A stretch of 24,811 nucleotides of DNA from Euprymna scolopes. Lineage: Eukaryota; Mollusca; Cephalopoda; Sepiida; Sepiolidae. The position numbers and the translations under genes are program-made. Shown piece after piece: positions 10,303 through 20,065 of the stretch. Within the stretch, counting starts at the first letter, position 1. Each line of letters begins with the position of its first letter. The notes beneath the pieces are model-generated. The model saw only the letters and a program-made list of their open reading frames with translations. It searched no databases and had not been told where the DNA came from. The stretch is from NCBI GenBank assembly GCA_024364805.1, contig CM044488.1, positions 96,535,677 to 96,560,487 on the forward strand, read 5' to 3'.

Positions 10303-10460
10303 GATCTTAAAAATAGTCTTTCTAAACTTATAGAGAAAAGAATTATTGTAGGGGAATATTTTACGTTACACCAGTGTAACCTTGGCCGGTGTAACGTAAA
10401 ATATTTCTCTGTAAAAAGTCTTCTTTTTATCTATAAGAGAAAAGGACTATTTTTAAGATC
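10303..10460. repeat. 158-base foldback (inverted repeat)
   Basis: The outer arms gatcttaaaaatagtc (10303-10318) and gactatttttaagatc (10445-10460) are perfect 16-base reverse complements. The inner arms ending attttacgttacacc (10372) and starting ggtgtaacgtaaaat (10388) pair over about 18 of 19 bases. The sequence between the two stem blocks also pairs imperfectly, so the whole unit can fold into one long hairpin with a loop of about 15 bases. It could be a small MITE-like element. No clear target-site duplication was found. Confidence 0.85.
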
Positions 10461-10515
10461 GTTAATCCTAAATATCAGCTGACGTGATATTGTAAACAAG
10501 CACAGACGGAATATT

Positions 10516-10740
10516 TCCAGGGGTCCACAGGCAAAACATAACAAAATGGGGGTCCACAACGATATTTTGGTGGTCCACGAAAAAATGCAACTCAGTGTAT
10601 ATAAATGCTGCAGTGAATTCAATTGCCTGAAGAGCTCTGATCTGCATCGGCTTGACCATGGAATAAACATTGTAATATTGTAATACAAGATATTGGTAAA
10701 GAATTATCATCACTCTAATTTAGATTATTATTATTATTAA

Positions 10741-10782
<42 letters not shown>

Positions 10783-11018
10783 TTATTATCATCATTATCA
10801 TAAGTATTATAGTTGTTGTAGAATACTTTATTTGCATTAAATTAGTTTTCATTTAAAAATAAAGCTTAATTATATAATATTTATTTGATTATTAAAACCT
10901 CAAAATTTATATTAGTGAAAAATAGAAGATTGTCTTATGACCAATAGTTATGAAGGGGTCCAGCAAGATAAAAAAAGGGAAAGGGGGCCCATGAGTTAAA
11001 AAAGGTTGAGAACCACCG
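10516..11018 (-). mobile_element. hAT-like non-autonomous DNA transposon, one end missing
   Basis: Read on the minus strand it begins CGGTGGTTCTCAACCTTTTT at 11018, a close match to the hAT terminal inverted repeat consensus CAGTGGTTCTCAACC. The interior has repeated gtggaccccc / gtggaccacc motifs (10521-10580) typical of such elements. A matching second terminus is not seen on the 10516 side, so the copy is truncated or rearranged there, close to the foldback. It encodes no transposase. A TTA/ATT microsatellite sits inside it. Confidence 0.55.
10724..10782. repeat. ATT microsatellite
   Basis: About 18 near-perfect ATT units with one interruption near 10740, inside the hAT-like element. Confidence 0.95.
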
Positions 11019-11640
11019 AGTTAGACGAATCAAATTATGAGAGTAAACAGTGGATCTTATGTTTACTTTCGGCAACCGCGTAACCCCTACTTCCCTTATT
11101 TTATCCTTTAGTCCTCACATTCCATGAGCAATGTTTCTTACAAAGAGAGAAAAATTGTTATTTTCTGGGTCAAAATCTATTCCATGTAACACTAATCATT
11201 AGCAAGTTTTTGATCTTGAAGTAGTATTTGTTTTTACATCCTTATGTCAAGTGGATTTATGTCTTGTCCCGGGCGATTTCCATTTTTAAAAAATCGGGTT
11301 TTATAAGCAACTAGCGGGGGGTACCTGGCGTTGCCCGGGTGTTTGTAGGGGTGTATGGTGTTAAATAAAAAAGAAACCGGGGGTAGGATCGAAGCCGAAC
11401 CCCTGAGGCGAAGATTGAAAATAAAATCGGCCAGCCAGAAGTGAAAGATGTTTGAAAGTCGTCGAGCGTTACGACGACGACGATGACGATGTAAGCATTG
11501 TTATAAGCGAAGTAAGAAAAGAAAAAAACGTTTTAATTAAACGGGGGGTGGGTAAACACAAATTAAAACAGAAAAACGAACGAACGTTACGTGAAAAATG
11601 GCTTAAATAATACAGGGTTCAATATTTAAATGTAAAAAAT

Positions 11641-11725
11641 CGAAAAAAAAAAGACATCTCACACCACGATTCGAACCCAAAACGTTTAGATAATGAACCA
11701 AACCTTAACTACCTACGCTAAAGTG
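11641..11725 (-). other. tRNA-like pol III promoter boxes inside the Helitron
   Basis: On the minus strand, TAGCGTAGGTAGTTAAGG (11703-11720) resembles an A box with D-arm. GGGTTCGAATC (11668-11678) fits the B-box consensus GGTTCRANNCC. The spacing is about 35-40 bases. An anticodon-arm-like GTTTGG...TCTAAAC lies between them. A second B-box-like site lies at about 11391-11405. Pairing is too poor for a functional tRNA, so this is best read as a tRNA-derived relic or SINE-type promoter. Confidence 0.4.
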
Positions 11726-11840
11726 GCGTATATAAAGTATGTTCGGTTTATCAACTATTTAAAGTAAATCAGGTCACGACGTCATGACGTAATCTGACGC
11801 ATGCGTTGTTGACCCTCCCCCCTGTCGAATCTGTCTAGAC

Positions 11841-11859
11841 ATCTCTCTCTTTCTTTCTT

Positions 11860-11901
<42 letters not shown>

Positions 11902-11902
11902 A
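11841..11902. repeat. TC / TTTC / CA compound microsatellite
   Basis: A run of TC, then TTTC, then TC, then CA dinucleotides inside the Helitron. Confidence 0.95.
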
Positions 11903-12531
11903 CTTCGTCTGCCTTACTCTAAAGACTGGAAAATGGCGTCTGGCTGCTTATTTTTAAAAACTTCGTTCGTTAATATTTTTTGTAAGCGTATTTTTTTTAC
12001 TTCATATGTTTGGCTTATTATTTTTCGTTTAACTATCAAGTCTAACTATTTTTAATATGGTAATAACTTTGGTGACGTTGCCATAGCGTAGAAGTTCATA
12101 GTTTAGCTTTAATTAATTTTTTTTACCGATAACAACATTTTTAAATTGTAAATTAAGACGGCCATTAGAGGTTGCTGACGTCAAGATCACGTGACATGAC
12201 TCAGCGGGTTTTAAATACAAGTTGACCCAAAATAAACGACCGAGTGTATACTTTATGTAGAAGAGTTAGCGGCCGTATTTTTGGAGGCAGTTATAAATCG
12301 ATTTAAAAATATGTAATGTTTAACACTAAAATGTCACTTTTTGTCCCCCCCCTGCAGAAAATCGATCAGTTGACGCACTGCTGATGGTCACTTTGGGCCA
12401 ATTTTTCGATACTTGTCGTCCGGGACGTGAGACTTTCATATGAGATCAAGTTTGTGAATTTTTGTTGTGCTTGTCGAAATTTTTTAGCAGACACACAAAC
12501 ATACATACATTTTCGCTTTTATATATAGAGA

Positions 12532-13720
12532 TGTAAGTGGCATATCTATAACCGATGAGGTTGTTACAGTAAGCTGCAAACAAATAATATAGATAAGTAT
12601 TGCTAATGATATCCAACAAATCATTAACATCGAACATAGTAGTTAAATAGATTTGATTTAGAGATTGGAATATGACAATTGTCGATAGGATGTTGATTGA
12701 AAGAAATTAGGCACGAACTCGAATTTTGTAAACAGGCGTTCAACTGTGGTCAGTAAAAAAAATAGAAATAGAAATAATGGTTTTATTTGTTGACATAAAA
12801 ATCTATTTGAATGTTAACCGTGCAAGTGTTATAACACAATGCTTTTGAGCAAATTAATGACGTATAATATTGGTTTAGTGAGTAATAAAGTAGAGAAAGA
12901 GAAGTGAAAAAGAAAAGAAAATGCGAAATGCGCATTTTCTTTTTTGTAAACTCGTAAGACAAAATAAAATCAGAGATTTTATTTTTACTGACAAAGATTC
13001 TCACAGATCAAATTATGTAAAAAGATGAAAAATGAATGACCAATTTGGATAAAAGGCATGAAAATTAAATTAACAAAGAAAATAATAAATAAAGAAACGT
13101 GTACAATTATTTCTTTTACAAAAGACAGTGACGACGACCAACCAACGAAAAAAATTGACTATTATCTCCCTTGGGCTACAAGAATTATAAATTATAAAAG
13201 ATGGAAAACAAAAGTAATCTTTCATTTTTACTTAAGTCATCATATTATTTGTCTGTTTTGTGTTTATTTTTTGATAAAGAAACATTCACTGAACAAAGTT
13301 GATATCTTTTTGTGAAAAAAAAATGATGAAAATGAGATTGAACTCTTGCATTGAAAAATTTGGTTTCTTCGTGTACAATACTGATGGATGCGTAATTGTT
13401 TTTCTCTTCGTTATTGCATGTTATTGTGTATTAAAATAATCTGCAATAATATTTTTGCATTGGAGAGCCATATAATAAAATAAGACAAGAGAGGCAAAGG
13501 TTGAACAATTTAGGTCAAGGACATCTAAACTCGATATGTAAAAATAGAATAATAAATAGAAAGCTGTGACCTCCGAATGGAAGTAAATGAAACAAACTGA
13601 CTTCCAAGCGGAAATTTACTTCTCTTGCATGGCGAGCCATCAAGCAGAAGTTACGTACCCAGAGTGTCGTCCTCAATTGATGTCTGGCACGCATAATATA
13701 ACTAGGTGTAGCAAGGCGAG
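12532..13720. other. No gene seen; one small hairpin
   Basis: AT-rich unique sequence. The only structure I can support is a 13-base perfect inverted repeat at 12913-12943 (aaaagaaaatgcg / cgcattttctttt, 5-base loop). The short open frames here, such as 13058-13315, are Lys/Ile/Phe-rich, resemble nothing I know and show no splice or start context. Confidence 0.5.
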
Positions 13721-13756
<36 letters not shown>

Positions 13757-14305
13757 NNNNNNNNNNNNNNNNNNNNNNNNNNNNNNNNNNNNNNNNNNNN
13801 NNNNNNNNNNNNNNNNNNNNNNNNNNNNNNNNNNNNNNNNNNNNNNNNNNNNNNNNNNNNNNNNNNNNNNNNNNNNNNNNNNNNNNNNNNNNNNNNNNNN
13901 NNNNNNNNNNNNNNNNNNNNNNNNNNNNNNNNNNNNNNNNNNNNNNNNNNNNNNNNNNNNNNNNNNNNNNNNNNNNNNNNNNNNNNNNNNNNNNNNNNNN
14001 NNNNNNNNNNNNNNNNNNNNNNNNNNNNNNNNNNNNNNNNNNNNNNNNNNNNNNNNNNNNNNNNNNNNNNNNNNNNNNNNNNNNNNNNNNNNNNNNNNNN
14101 NNNNNNNNNNNNNNNNNNNNNNNNNNNNNNNNNNNNNNNNNNNNNNNNNNNNNNNNNNNNNNNNNNNNNNNNNNNNNNNNNNNNNNNNNNNNNNNNNNNN
14201 NNNNNNNNNNNNNNNNNNNNNNNNNNNNNNNNNNNNNNNNNNNNNNNNNNNNNNNNNNNNNNNNNNNNNNNNNNNNNNNNNNNNNTATATATATATATAT
14301 ATATA
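13721..14305. other. Assembly gap of 529 Ns bounded by microsatellites
   Basis: A TC run (13721-13756) leads into Ns at 13757-14285, followed by a TA run (14286-14305). The frames reported through the gap are meaningless. The gap probably sits where simple repeats defeated assembly, and its true length may differ from 529. Confidence 0.98.
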
Positions 14306-14455
14306 CCCCTCGTACAACTGTTCGTCCTAACGTTTTTGTAAACTCAAACTTACAAACTTATGTCATTTCATACTCCTCTCATAAAGTTGTTCACCTATCA
14401 TTTCATCACATTAACCCTTATCCCCGAATAACCTTCAGCCTTGATAAGTGGTGAC
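14306..14455 (+). mobile_element. LINE A-type 3' end scrap
   Basis: The block at 14408-14452 (cattaacccttatccccg ... ccttgataagtggtg) aligns with the reverse complement of 9230-9280 at roughly 40 of 50 positions, and more weakly with 5650-5680. It therefore looks like the extreme 3' end of the LINE A family in plus orientation. Sequence upstream back to the gap may be the rest of its 3' UTR. Any coding part would lie in or before the gap. Confidence 0.42.
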
Positions 14456-14779
14456 CCTTCAAAAAATTCGAAAAAATTCAACTTTCACTGTACATATTAG
14501 ATTTATTTTAACAGCTAACACATTAAATCCTCTTAATATGACTTATAGCATAGTAATCAAGCGAGATTGCTTTTTTAATAATTAATTAAAAAAATCATAT
14601 ATAGACAATGTAAAAACAGACGAAAATACAATTTTGTAATTGGGTGAACATTTCATGGACTAAAATTCTCAACTTAGGGGTTTTATTTAAAACAACTTAA
14701 AACCCTATATGAAGCCTATCGTATTGAATAGGAGTCCTTTTTCTTTAAGATGGGGCTATTTTTCTATGCATCTATACTG
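14456..14779. other. No gene seen
   Basis: AT-rich sequence between the LINE scrap and the LTR fragment. No element recognised. Confidence 0.4.
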
Positions 14780-15075
14780 TGGGGTATATGCGAAAAGGAA
14801 AAAAAGATGTACCGGGCGTATCTGCATCGCTCTTTGGGAAAGAAGAAAAGGGTGGCTAGCTCATTTATATATACGAAGGGCATCTTGGAAAGGCAGGGCA
14901 TGATGGGAGAAGCTATTTTTTTCCTGTTTCTTCCTTTTTTTCTAGATAGGAGGATATAAAAGCTGGGAAAAATTCTCTGGAAGGCACAAAAAGAAAAGAG
15001 CCGTGAACATCTTCTCTTAAAGTATTTCGTGTTGCTGACGTTCAGATTGTGCGGTGTGACATTGGTGGCAAGAGG
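14780..15075 (+). mobile_element. Fossil LTR fragment, probably Ty3/Gypsy type
   Basis: The segment ends GTGTGACA at 15061, directly followed by TTGGTGGCAAGAGG, which resembles the LTR 3' edge and primer-binding site of many Ty3/Gypsy elements. A TATA-box-like tataaaa lies at 14955-14961. A TG that could be the 5' edge lies at 14779 or 14808, so the LTR would be about 250-285 bases. No internal coding region is recognisable downstream, and the element appears to be an old, incomplete remnant. Family assignment is inference from the edge sequences only. Confidence 0.38.
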
Positions 15076-15324
15076 CCAGGTGTGGTCGATTAGAAAAGAA
15101 GAGGGCAGAAACGTGCTGTTGTCGAGCGAGTGACTAACTCCTTCTCGAACCCCAGAACCAAATCCTGATTGTAACCCTTAGAGCAGGGTGTCTTATAAAC
15201 TAGATTTTCGGCCTTGTCTACGAGATCTTTACTTTTGATATGATAACAAAATACGATAACAAAATCGGAATTACTTGAAAACTTTATTATAATATGCGTC
15301 TTACTATGTCTATGAGAGATTTTA

Positions 15325-15830
15325 TTGTTGTCACGCTTAAGTTTGAAATGGAATTTTCAGATACGTCTAACAATTTCGATAAAAAAATATCTGTCGGTAG
15401 TTTAATCTGTCACGCTTAAGTTTGAAGTAAAATTTTCCTTAGTCTGTCAAGCGTAAGTTTTAAAGCAACATTATCGTTGGTTTGTCACGCTTAAGTTTAA
15501 AGAAGAATTTTTATTGATCTCTGACGTTTTAGCTTTAAGTAGCATTTTCAACAGTTTGTCATGCTTGAGATTTAACTCGTATTTTTATTTTTCTGGCAAG
15601 CTTAAGTTTGAAGTAGAATATTCGTTGGTTAGTCAAACTTGTTCAAAATTTCATTTTCTGTCAATCGTAAGTTTTAAATAGATTTTCATTCATCTGTCAA
15701 GCTAATGTTTGAACTAACAATGTCATTGGTGAGTCACTTTTATGTTTGAAATAGAATTATGGACGATCTGCCAAGCTAACGTTATAAATAGAATTTTCGT
15801 TGGTCTGTCAAGCTTAACTTGTTGATGTTT
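15325..15830. repeat. Minisatellite, unit about 37 bases
   Basis: About 13 diverged copies of a unit reading ctgtcaagcttaagtttgaa then gtagaattttcgttggt. Unit starts such as 15407, 15444, 15482 and 15519 give a 37-38 base period. Some units are shortened. It ends in a GTT/GGT-rich tract. Confidence 0.88.
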
Positions 15831-15855
15831 TTGTTGTTGTTGATGTTCGTGGTGG

Positions 15856-15886
<31 letters not shown>

Positions 15887-15899
15887 GGATGGTGTTGGT
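15822..15899. repeat. GTT / GGT microsatellite
   Basis: A GTT-rich stretch followed by about ten GGT units. The 103-codon open frame running through it starts with leucine and valine runs from the repeat and matches nothing I recognise. Confidence 0.93.
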
Positions 15900-16439
15900 G
15901 AAATAGAAGACATAAAAGATTGTCTTATCTTTTTCGTTTTCTACTTCACCGCCACCCTATCTTACTTAATAACAGCCACTGTGCTTTGTCGCACCTTTAA
16001 GAGGAAATTGTTTGTCATCAAACCGGTTATAGTCCCGCCTCATTTTTTAATTACAATTATTTTACGATTGAATTTTACAATAGCGATTGTTGAAAACGTT
16101 TACTTGGTTTTCACGCGTCATTTTGAATAATATTGATTGCTGGTTCTAAAATGGAAATCGTTAATTTAATAAAACAAAAAAAATTATTCTCTCGTTCATG
16201 AGATTAATTTAGACACAAGATATTTTTCCGCGTAAAGGATACATCTCCTAAAAATTGGTAATTCTGGAGTAAAAAATAACTTGTATTGTACCGTCGGCAT
16301 TCTTCACAAATAAGAACATCTCAAGGGATGGACAATAAACCCAGAGTAATATTAACTTTGATAGAACCCTAAAAATTACCGTCCGGCACTACTTTATAAA
16401 AAAAAAACATATAAAACCATTAGACTGAACTAGCGAGAA
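15900..16439. other. No gene seen upstream of LINE C
   Basis: Mostly AT-rich sequence. Part of it could be decayed 5' sequence of LINE C, but I could not identify endonuclease-domain motifs. Confidence 0.4.
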
Positions 16440-16515
16440 CCGTACATCCCGAGAAAATTGAAGAATCGCTAAATCTATCATTATAGTATTATAGTAAATC
16501 CCACGCGCCACCCTG

Positions 16516-17443
16516 ATTCACTACAGATTGGGCAGTTGCCATTGCACAAAGACAGCATGCATTCCGCTTGTTCGTACGTCATAAGTTAAATACAAATAAG
16601 CAAAACTTCATAGATGCTATAAATCATTGTAAGAGGGAAATAGCAATAATCAAAAGACAGCATGCTGAAATAATCAGGGAACGCATAGAATTCCAAAAGA
16701 TAGGAACTTGTGATTTCTGGAAAATCTATGATAGTGTAATGAATAAAAGGCATTCAGTAATTCCTTGACTATCCAACAAACTAAAGGTCGCATGCACGGC
16801 AACCGAAAAGACGGAATGCCAACTCCACCTTAGAGCTAGCACCCTCCCAAACTTCCCTATGCGGACTGAAGTCACACTAAATGATGTAAAAATCATCCCT
16901 TCTCATTGCCGTGATATCATTAAAAACTTAGACACCTTTTAGACGTATGGACCTGATCTCATCCCTGCTATACTAATTAAGAAATGCTCAGCTGTGCTAA
17001 CCCCCGTACTTTCCAAGCTCTACAATAAATGCCTTGCTGAATCTTGCTTCCCTAATACCTGGAAGATGGCCTCTGTGGTACCAATGTACAAGAATTCTGG
17101 TGAAAGGACTGACCCTCTCAATTATTGCCCTATCAGTCTCCTCGCCCTCTTCGCTAAAATCTTTGAGACCTTAACTAATCAAGCATTAGTCCACCACCTC
17201 ACAAAAGCTAATCTTCTCTCTGACAAACAGTATGGATTCAGGCAATGTCGTTCTATTGCAGATATTTTAATAGTCATCTTTAAACACGTATACCACGTAC
17301 TGGATAAGTCAGGCGAAACCATGGCTGTAGACCTTGATATATCCAAAGCCTTTGACGCAGGGCTGCTAATAAAAATTAAATTGGACGGTATAACTGGGCG
17401 TATACTAAATATAATTAGATCCTTCTTAGACAATAGGTTGTAA
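16516..17443 (+). pseudogene. LINE C ORF2: pre-RT segment, RT fingers and motif A
   Basis: Two long stretches of one ORF2 (16568-16768 and 16994-17443) are joined by decayed sequence with two in-frame stops. Recognisable blocks are VVPMYKNSGERTDPLNYCPI (RT block 1; usual NYRPISLLS), LLSDKQYGFRQCRSIADILI (block 2) and MAVDLDISKAFD (motif A with its catalytic aspartate). About four residues, usually RVWH, are missing after KAFD, and the text resumes at AGLLIKIKLDGITGR. The frame breaks at 17441-17443 by a one-base shift. Confidence 0.87.
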
Positions 17444-17445
17444 TT

Positions 17446-18393
17446 GATGGATGTACATCCAAGCAGCATAACATTAATGCGGGAATGCTTCAGGGGTTGA
17501 TCCTTGGACCACTATTCTTCCTGATATTCATAAACAATATTGTGTCCGAGATGGGTATATTTGCTGATGATACAACGCTCTATAGCATGTATGAGGGAAG
17601 AACAGGTGTACATAATTTTAAGACAATGACAGAGTTATTAGAAAATTATCTCCAAACCGTAATGGAACGAGGCTGCAAATAGATGGTAACATTTAATGCT
17701 AGTAAGACTAAGCTGCTCTCCTTTAACAATTACAAGACACATCTCCAACCACTGATATCCATGACAAATAACATCCTACCTGAGAATTCTTCCTTTTCCT
17801 TCAAACTCCTCGGTCTAACAATTACGGTCAATATAAACTTCGAACAAATACATTGAGGGTATTGCAAAGGCTGCTGCAAAAAAGGTGGGTTTCCTCTATC
17901 GAGCTAGAAAACTACTCACACCTAAGAGTATCCTGTACCTTTACAAGGCCACCATTCGCCGATGCATAAAGTATTGTTGCCACAACTGGGCTGGTGCATC
18001 TACCACTAGTCTTTCTCTCTATTGGATAGGGTCCAGAAAAGAGTTTCTAATCTAATAGGTCCAACTTTGTCAACTAAGCTTCAACCCCTGCCCAATCACC
18101 ACAATGTTGCATGTCTGCGCCTGTTTTACAAATATTTTAATGGAATGTGCTCTGATGAACTCGTTGCACTTGTGCTCCCTCAACGTACATATTTCCGATA
18201 AACCCGCTTAGCTACAAAATCTCACCCCTTTCGCTGTTGAAGTCCCTAAATGCCAGAAAGCTTTCTATTCAAACAGTTTATTCCCTCGAAATCTAGACTT
18301 TGGAATTCCCTTCCTGCTCCCTGATTCCCTGGTTGTACTGATATGCAGAAGTTTAAATGTAACGTAAACCAACATCTTGATAATCTTTCCTAG
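17446..18393 (+). pseudogene. LINE C ORF2: motifs B and C, thumb and C-terminus
   Basis: From about 17440 the frame reads VVIDGCTSKQHNINAG, MLQGLILGPLF (motif B, with PQG changed to LQG), then FADD at 17560-17571. The first break is a TAG at 17680-17682 where the family has tryptophan; the same frame continues MVTFNASKTKLLSFNNYKTH. Later parts (GFLYRAR-like near 17890, CCHNWAGAS near 17980, RLWNSLP near 18290) lie in different frames. The phenylalanine in FADD is unusual but both aspartates are kept. Confidence 0.84.
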
Positions 18394-18610
18394 ACATGGT
18401 CCTAAATAATAGCCCCTTACGTCCAAGTGGCGATATGCTTTGTTAGAGGGTGAACGTGAGCAAAAATAAAGTGTACTGTGAACAGACATACCTACCTCCA
18501 TAAACAGTATCCTTGCAAATCTGATCACAAATGGAAGCCTCTCAAGACTAAGTGGCCCTGTGCCTTGTTTGGAGTGAAATGACATTAAAAAAAATCTGCT
18601 CCCATCCCCT

Positions 18611-19918
18611 ATTTCCATATAAGTATTTATAATCAATGTTTAACTATCTACAAGTATTAATTATTATGTTCGTTGATTGTTAAATTAATTAATGATTAAA
18701 TAGTAGAACACAGCCCAGCGTTACCCAGCAAAATTGAGGAAACTAAGAAATTCTGCCTCAATCCAGTTATCTTATTATAAGCACTCGTAATCGAACTTTT
18801 AATTAGATATTTAAAAAATTGATGTATTAATTCTTGTGTTCTTTAATCATTAAATTTATAAATCATAATGAACATTCGTATTATTTTAGAAGTAAAAATG
18901 TATATCCTCATCCAATGCATGTACGGAGAGATGATGAGATATTTTCGCTTGTATTTTTATTTGTTAAATCATACGCAATAGTACACAAACATTGGAAGAA
19001 TAGTACTATTTTAAAGGATTTTTATTTTGCAAAACAAGGGTAATTTCCGAAAGTATTATTTCAAAGATCAGCGTTTAAATAGAAAAGTATGCTTACTTTG
19101 TGTGCAAAAACCGTCCTTTAATAATAAGCAAAATATGAAAAATATTTGTATCAAACAATCAAAAAGATATACTTTCCAAACTATTAAAAAAGGACTTTGC
19201 AATTTATTTCTGCCAACGACTGACGATCGAGTGAATTCATATAAAAATATATGACAGTTTGATAAATATATCGAGTAAAAATATTATCTGCCGCAACACA
19301 AATTACTGCAACTATCATTAATTTATGTACAGTGTTGGATGCAAGATTAGTTCTTCCTCTTTTCTCCACCACTGAATAGCTTGGTGGATCATGTGAAGGT
19401 CGCTAACATGTTTTTAATCAAAAATGTCTATATTTTGTACAGAATACCTTTGTAATTTTATTGTCGACCGGTAAGGGTCTGGAAGAAAGATACAAGTCAG
19501 TATTTAGTAGAGATAAAATACATTGAAAAGAAAAACAAATACAACTAAAGGGAGTAGTTTAACGTCAGTCAAACTGCTAAGTGTGCATAATTTGTGCCAA
19601 ACATCGAGAGATATATTTTCTCCGTCTTTCTAGCAAGTGGAAGAGTTTATTGTTATCTGTAAGGTGGGCGCTACAACACATTTATTTGATTATGAATTTG
19701 TTTCGTTATGTGCAAACAATGAACGCAGCAGTAATTATACTGAAACCTGAAACTTGAAATGCGTATGTTTTACCAATGACCCATTTTCTATGGCGACATC
19801 AGATCTATGAAGTACTATTATATTGCACATCAAGGCGAAAATCAACGTATATGCACAACACAAAACACTGCTACTAAATTATTTTCTTCCGGAAACAAAC
19901 AAATATTAGAAAGGTGGA
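18611..19918. other. No gene seen
   Basis: AT-rich unique sequence, 1.3 kb. Short frames (18834-19043, 19027-19254) are Lys/Asn/Phe/Ile-rich and resemble nothing I recognise. No repeat unit, RNA-like fold or element terminus could be supported. Confidence 0.45.
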
Positions 19919-19941
19919 TTTACTACTACTACTACTACTAC

Positions 19942-19986
<45 letters not shown>

Positions 19987-20000
19987 TAATAATAATAATG

Positions 20001-20065
<65 letters not shown>
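19919..20065. repeat. TAC then TAA microsatellite, 5' side of LINE D
   Basis: About 8 TAC units followed by about 40 TAA units with two TGA interruptions. It abuts the first recognisable codon of LINE D with no intervening sequence. The open frames here encode only isoleucine, leucine or serine runs. Confidence 0.97.

Larger units (their letters stand above)
11311..12531 (-). mobile_element. Non-autonomous Helitron with both ends present
   Basis: On the minus strand the element begins TCTCTATATATAAAAGCG at 12531, preceded by A. It ends at 11311 in a GC-rich hairpin (CCCGGGCAACGCCAGGTACC, about 11328-11340 on the plus strand) followed by CTAG and then T. This is the Helitron signature: 5' TC, a 3' hairpin a few bases before CTRR, insertion between A and T, and no target-site duplication. 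The 1221-base length and absence of any Rep/helicase frame make it non-autonomous. The interior carries ACG-type and TC/CA microsatellites and two tRNA-like B-box sites. The part near its 5' end matches 22800-22925 and, reversed, 24605-24811. Confidence 0.8.
16440..18610 (+). mobile_element. LINE C: jockey-like non-LTR retrotransposon, 5'-truncated and broken
   Basis: Plus-strand translation gives a pre-RT segment (FTTDWAVAIAQRQHAFRLF onward from about 16518), the RT fingers with YGPDLIPAILIKKCS, and the palm with AVDLDISKAFD (motif A). It continues with NINAGMLQGLILGP (motif B), FADDTTLYS (motif C), then KTKLLSF, YCCHNWAGAS in the thumb, and RLWNSLP ... MQKFKCNVNQHLDNLS ending at TAG 18391-18393. 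A 3' UTR with aataaa at 18465-18470 follows, and the element seems to end near 18610. It has several stops and frame changes and small in-frame deletions (after KAFD and before FADD). It is distinct from LINE A. Confidence 0.9.

Noticed and set aside
11655-11725. Functional tRNA gene
   Set aside because: A and B boxes are tRNA-like, but the acceptor and anticodon stems pair poorly and the site lies inside a Helitron.
13587-14330. 247- and 198-codon frames across the N run
   Set aside because: They consist mostly of unknown residues from the assembly gap plus TC and TA microsatellites.
15819-16130. 103-codon frame with hydrophobic start, possible secreted or membrane peptide
   Set aside because: The hydrophobic start comes from GTT/GGT repeats, and the rest is AT-rich sequence without recognisable domains.
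18265-18636. 123-codon minus-strand frame
   Set aside because: Antisense to the C-terminus and 3' UTR of LINE C; no independent support.
18721-18745. Helitron-like hairpin around cagcccagcgttacccagc
   Set aside because: The short resemblance to the GCGTTGCCCGGG end lacks a CTRR terminus and any matching 5' end nearby.
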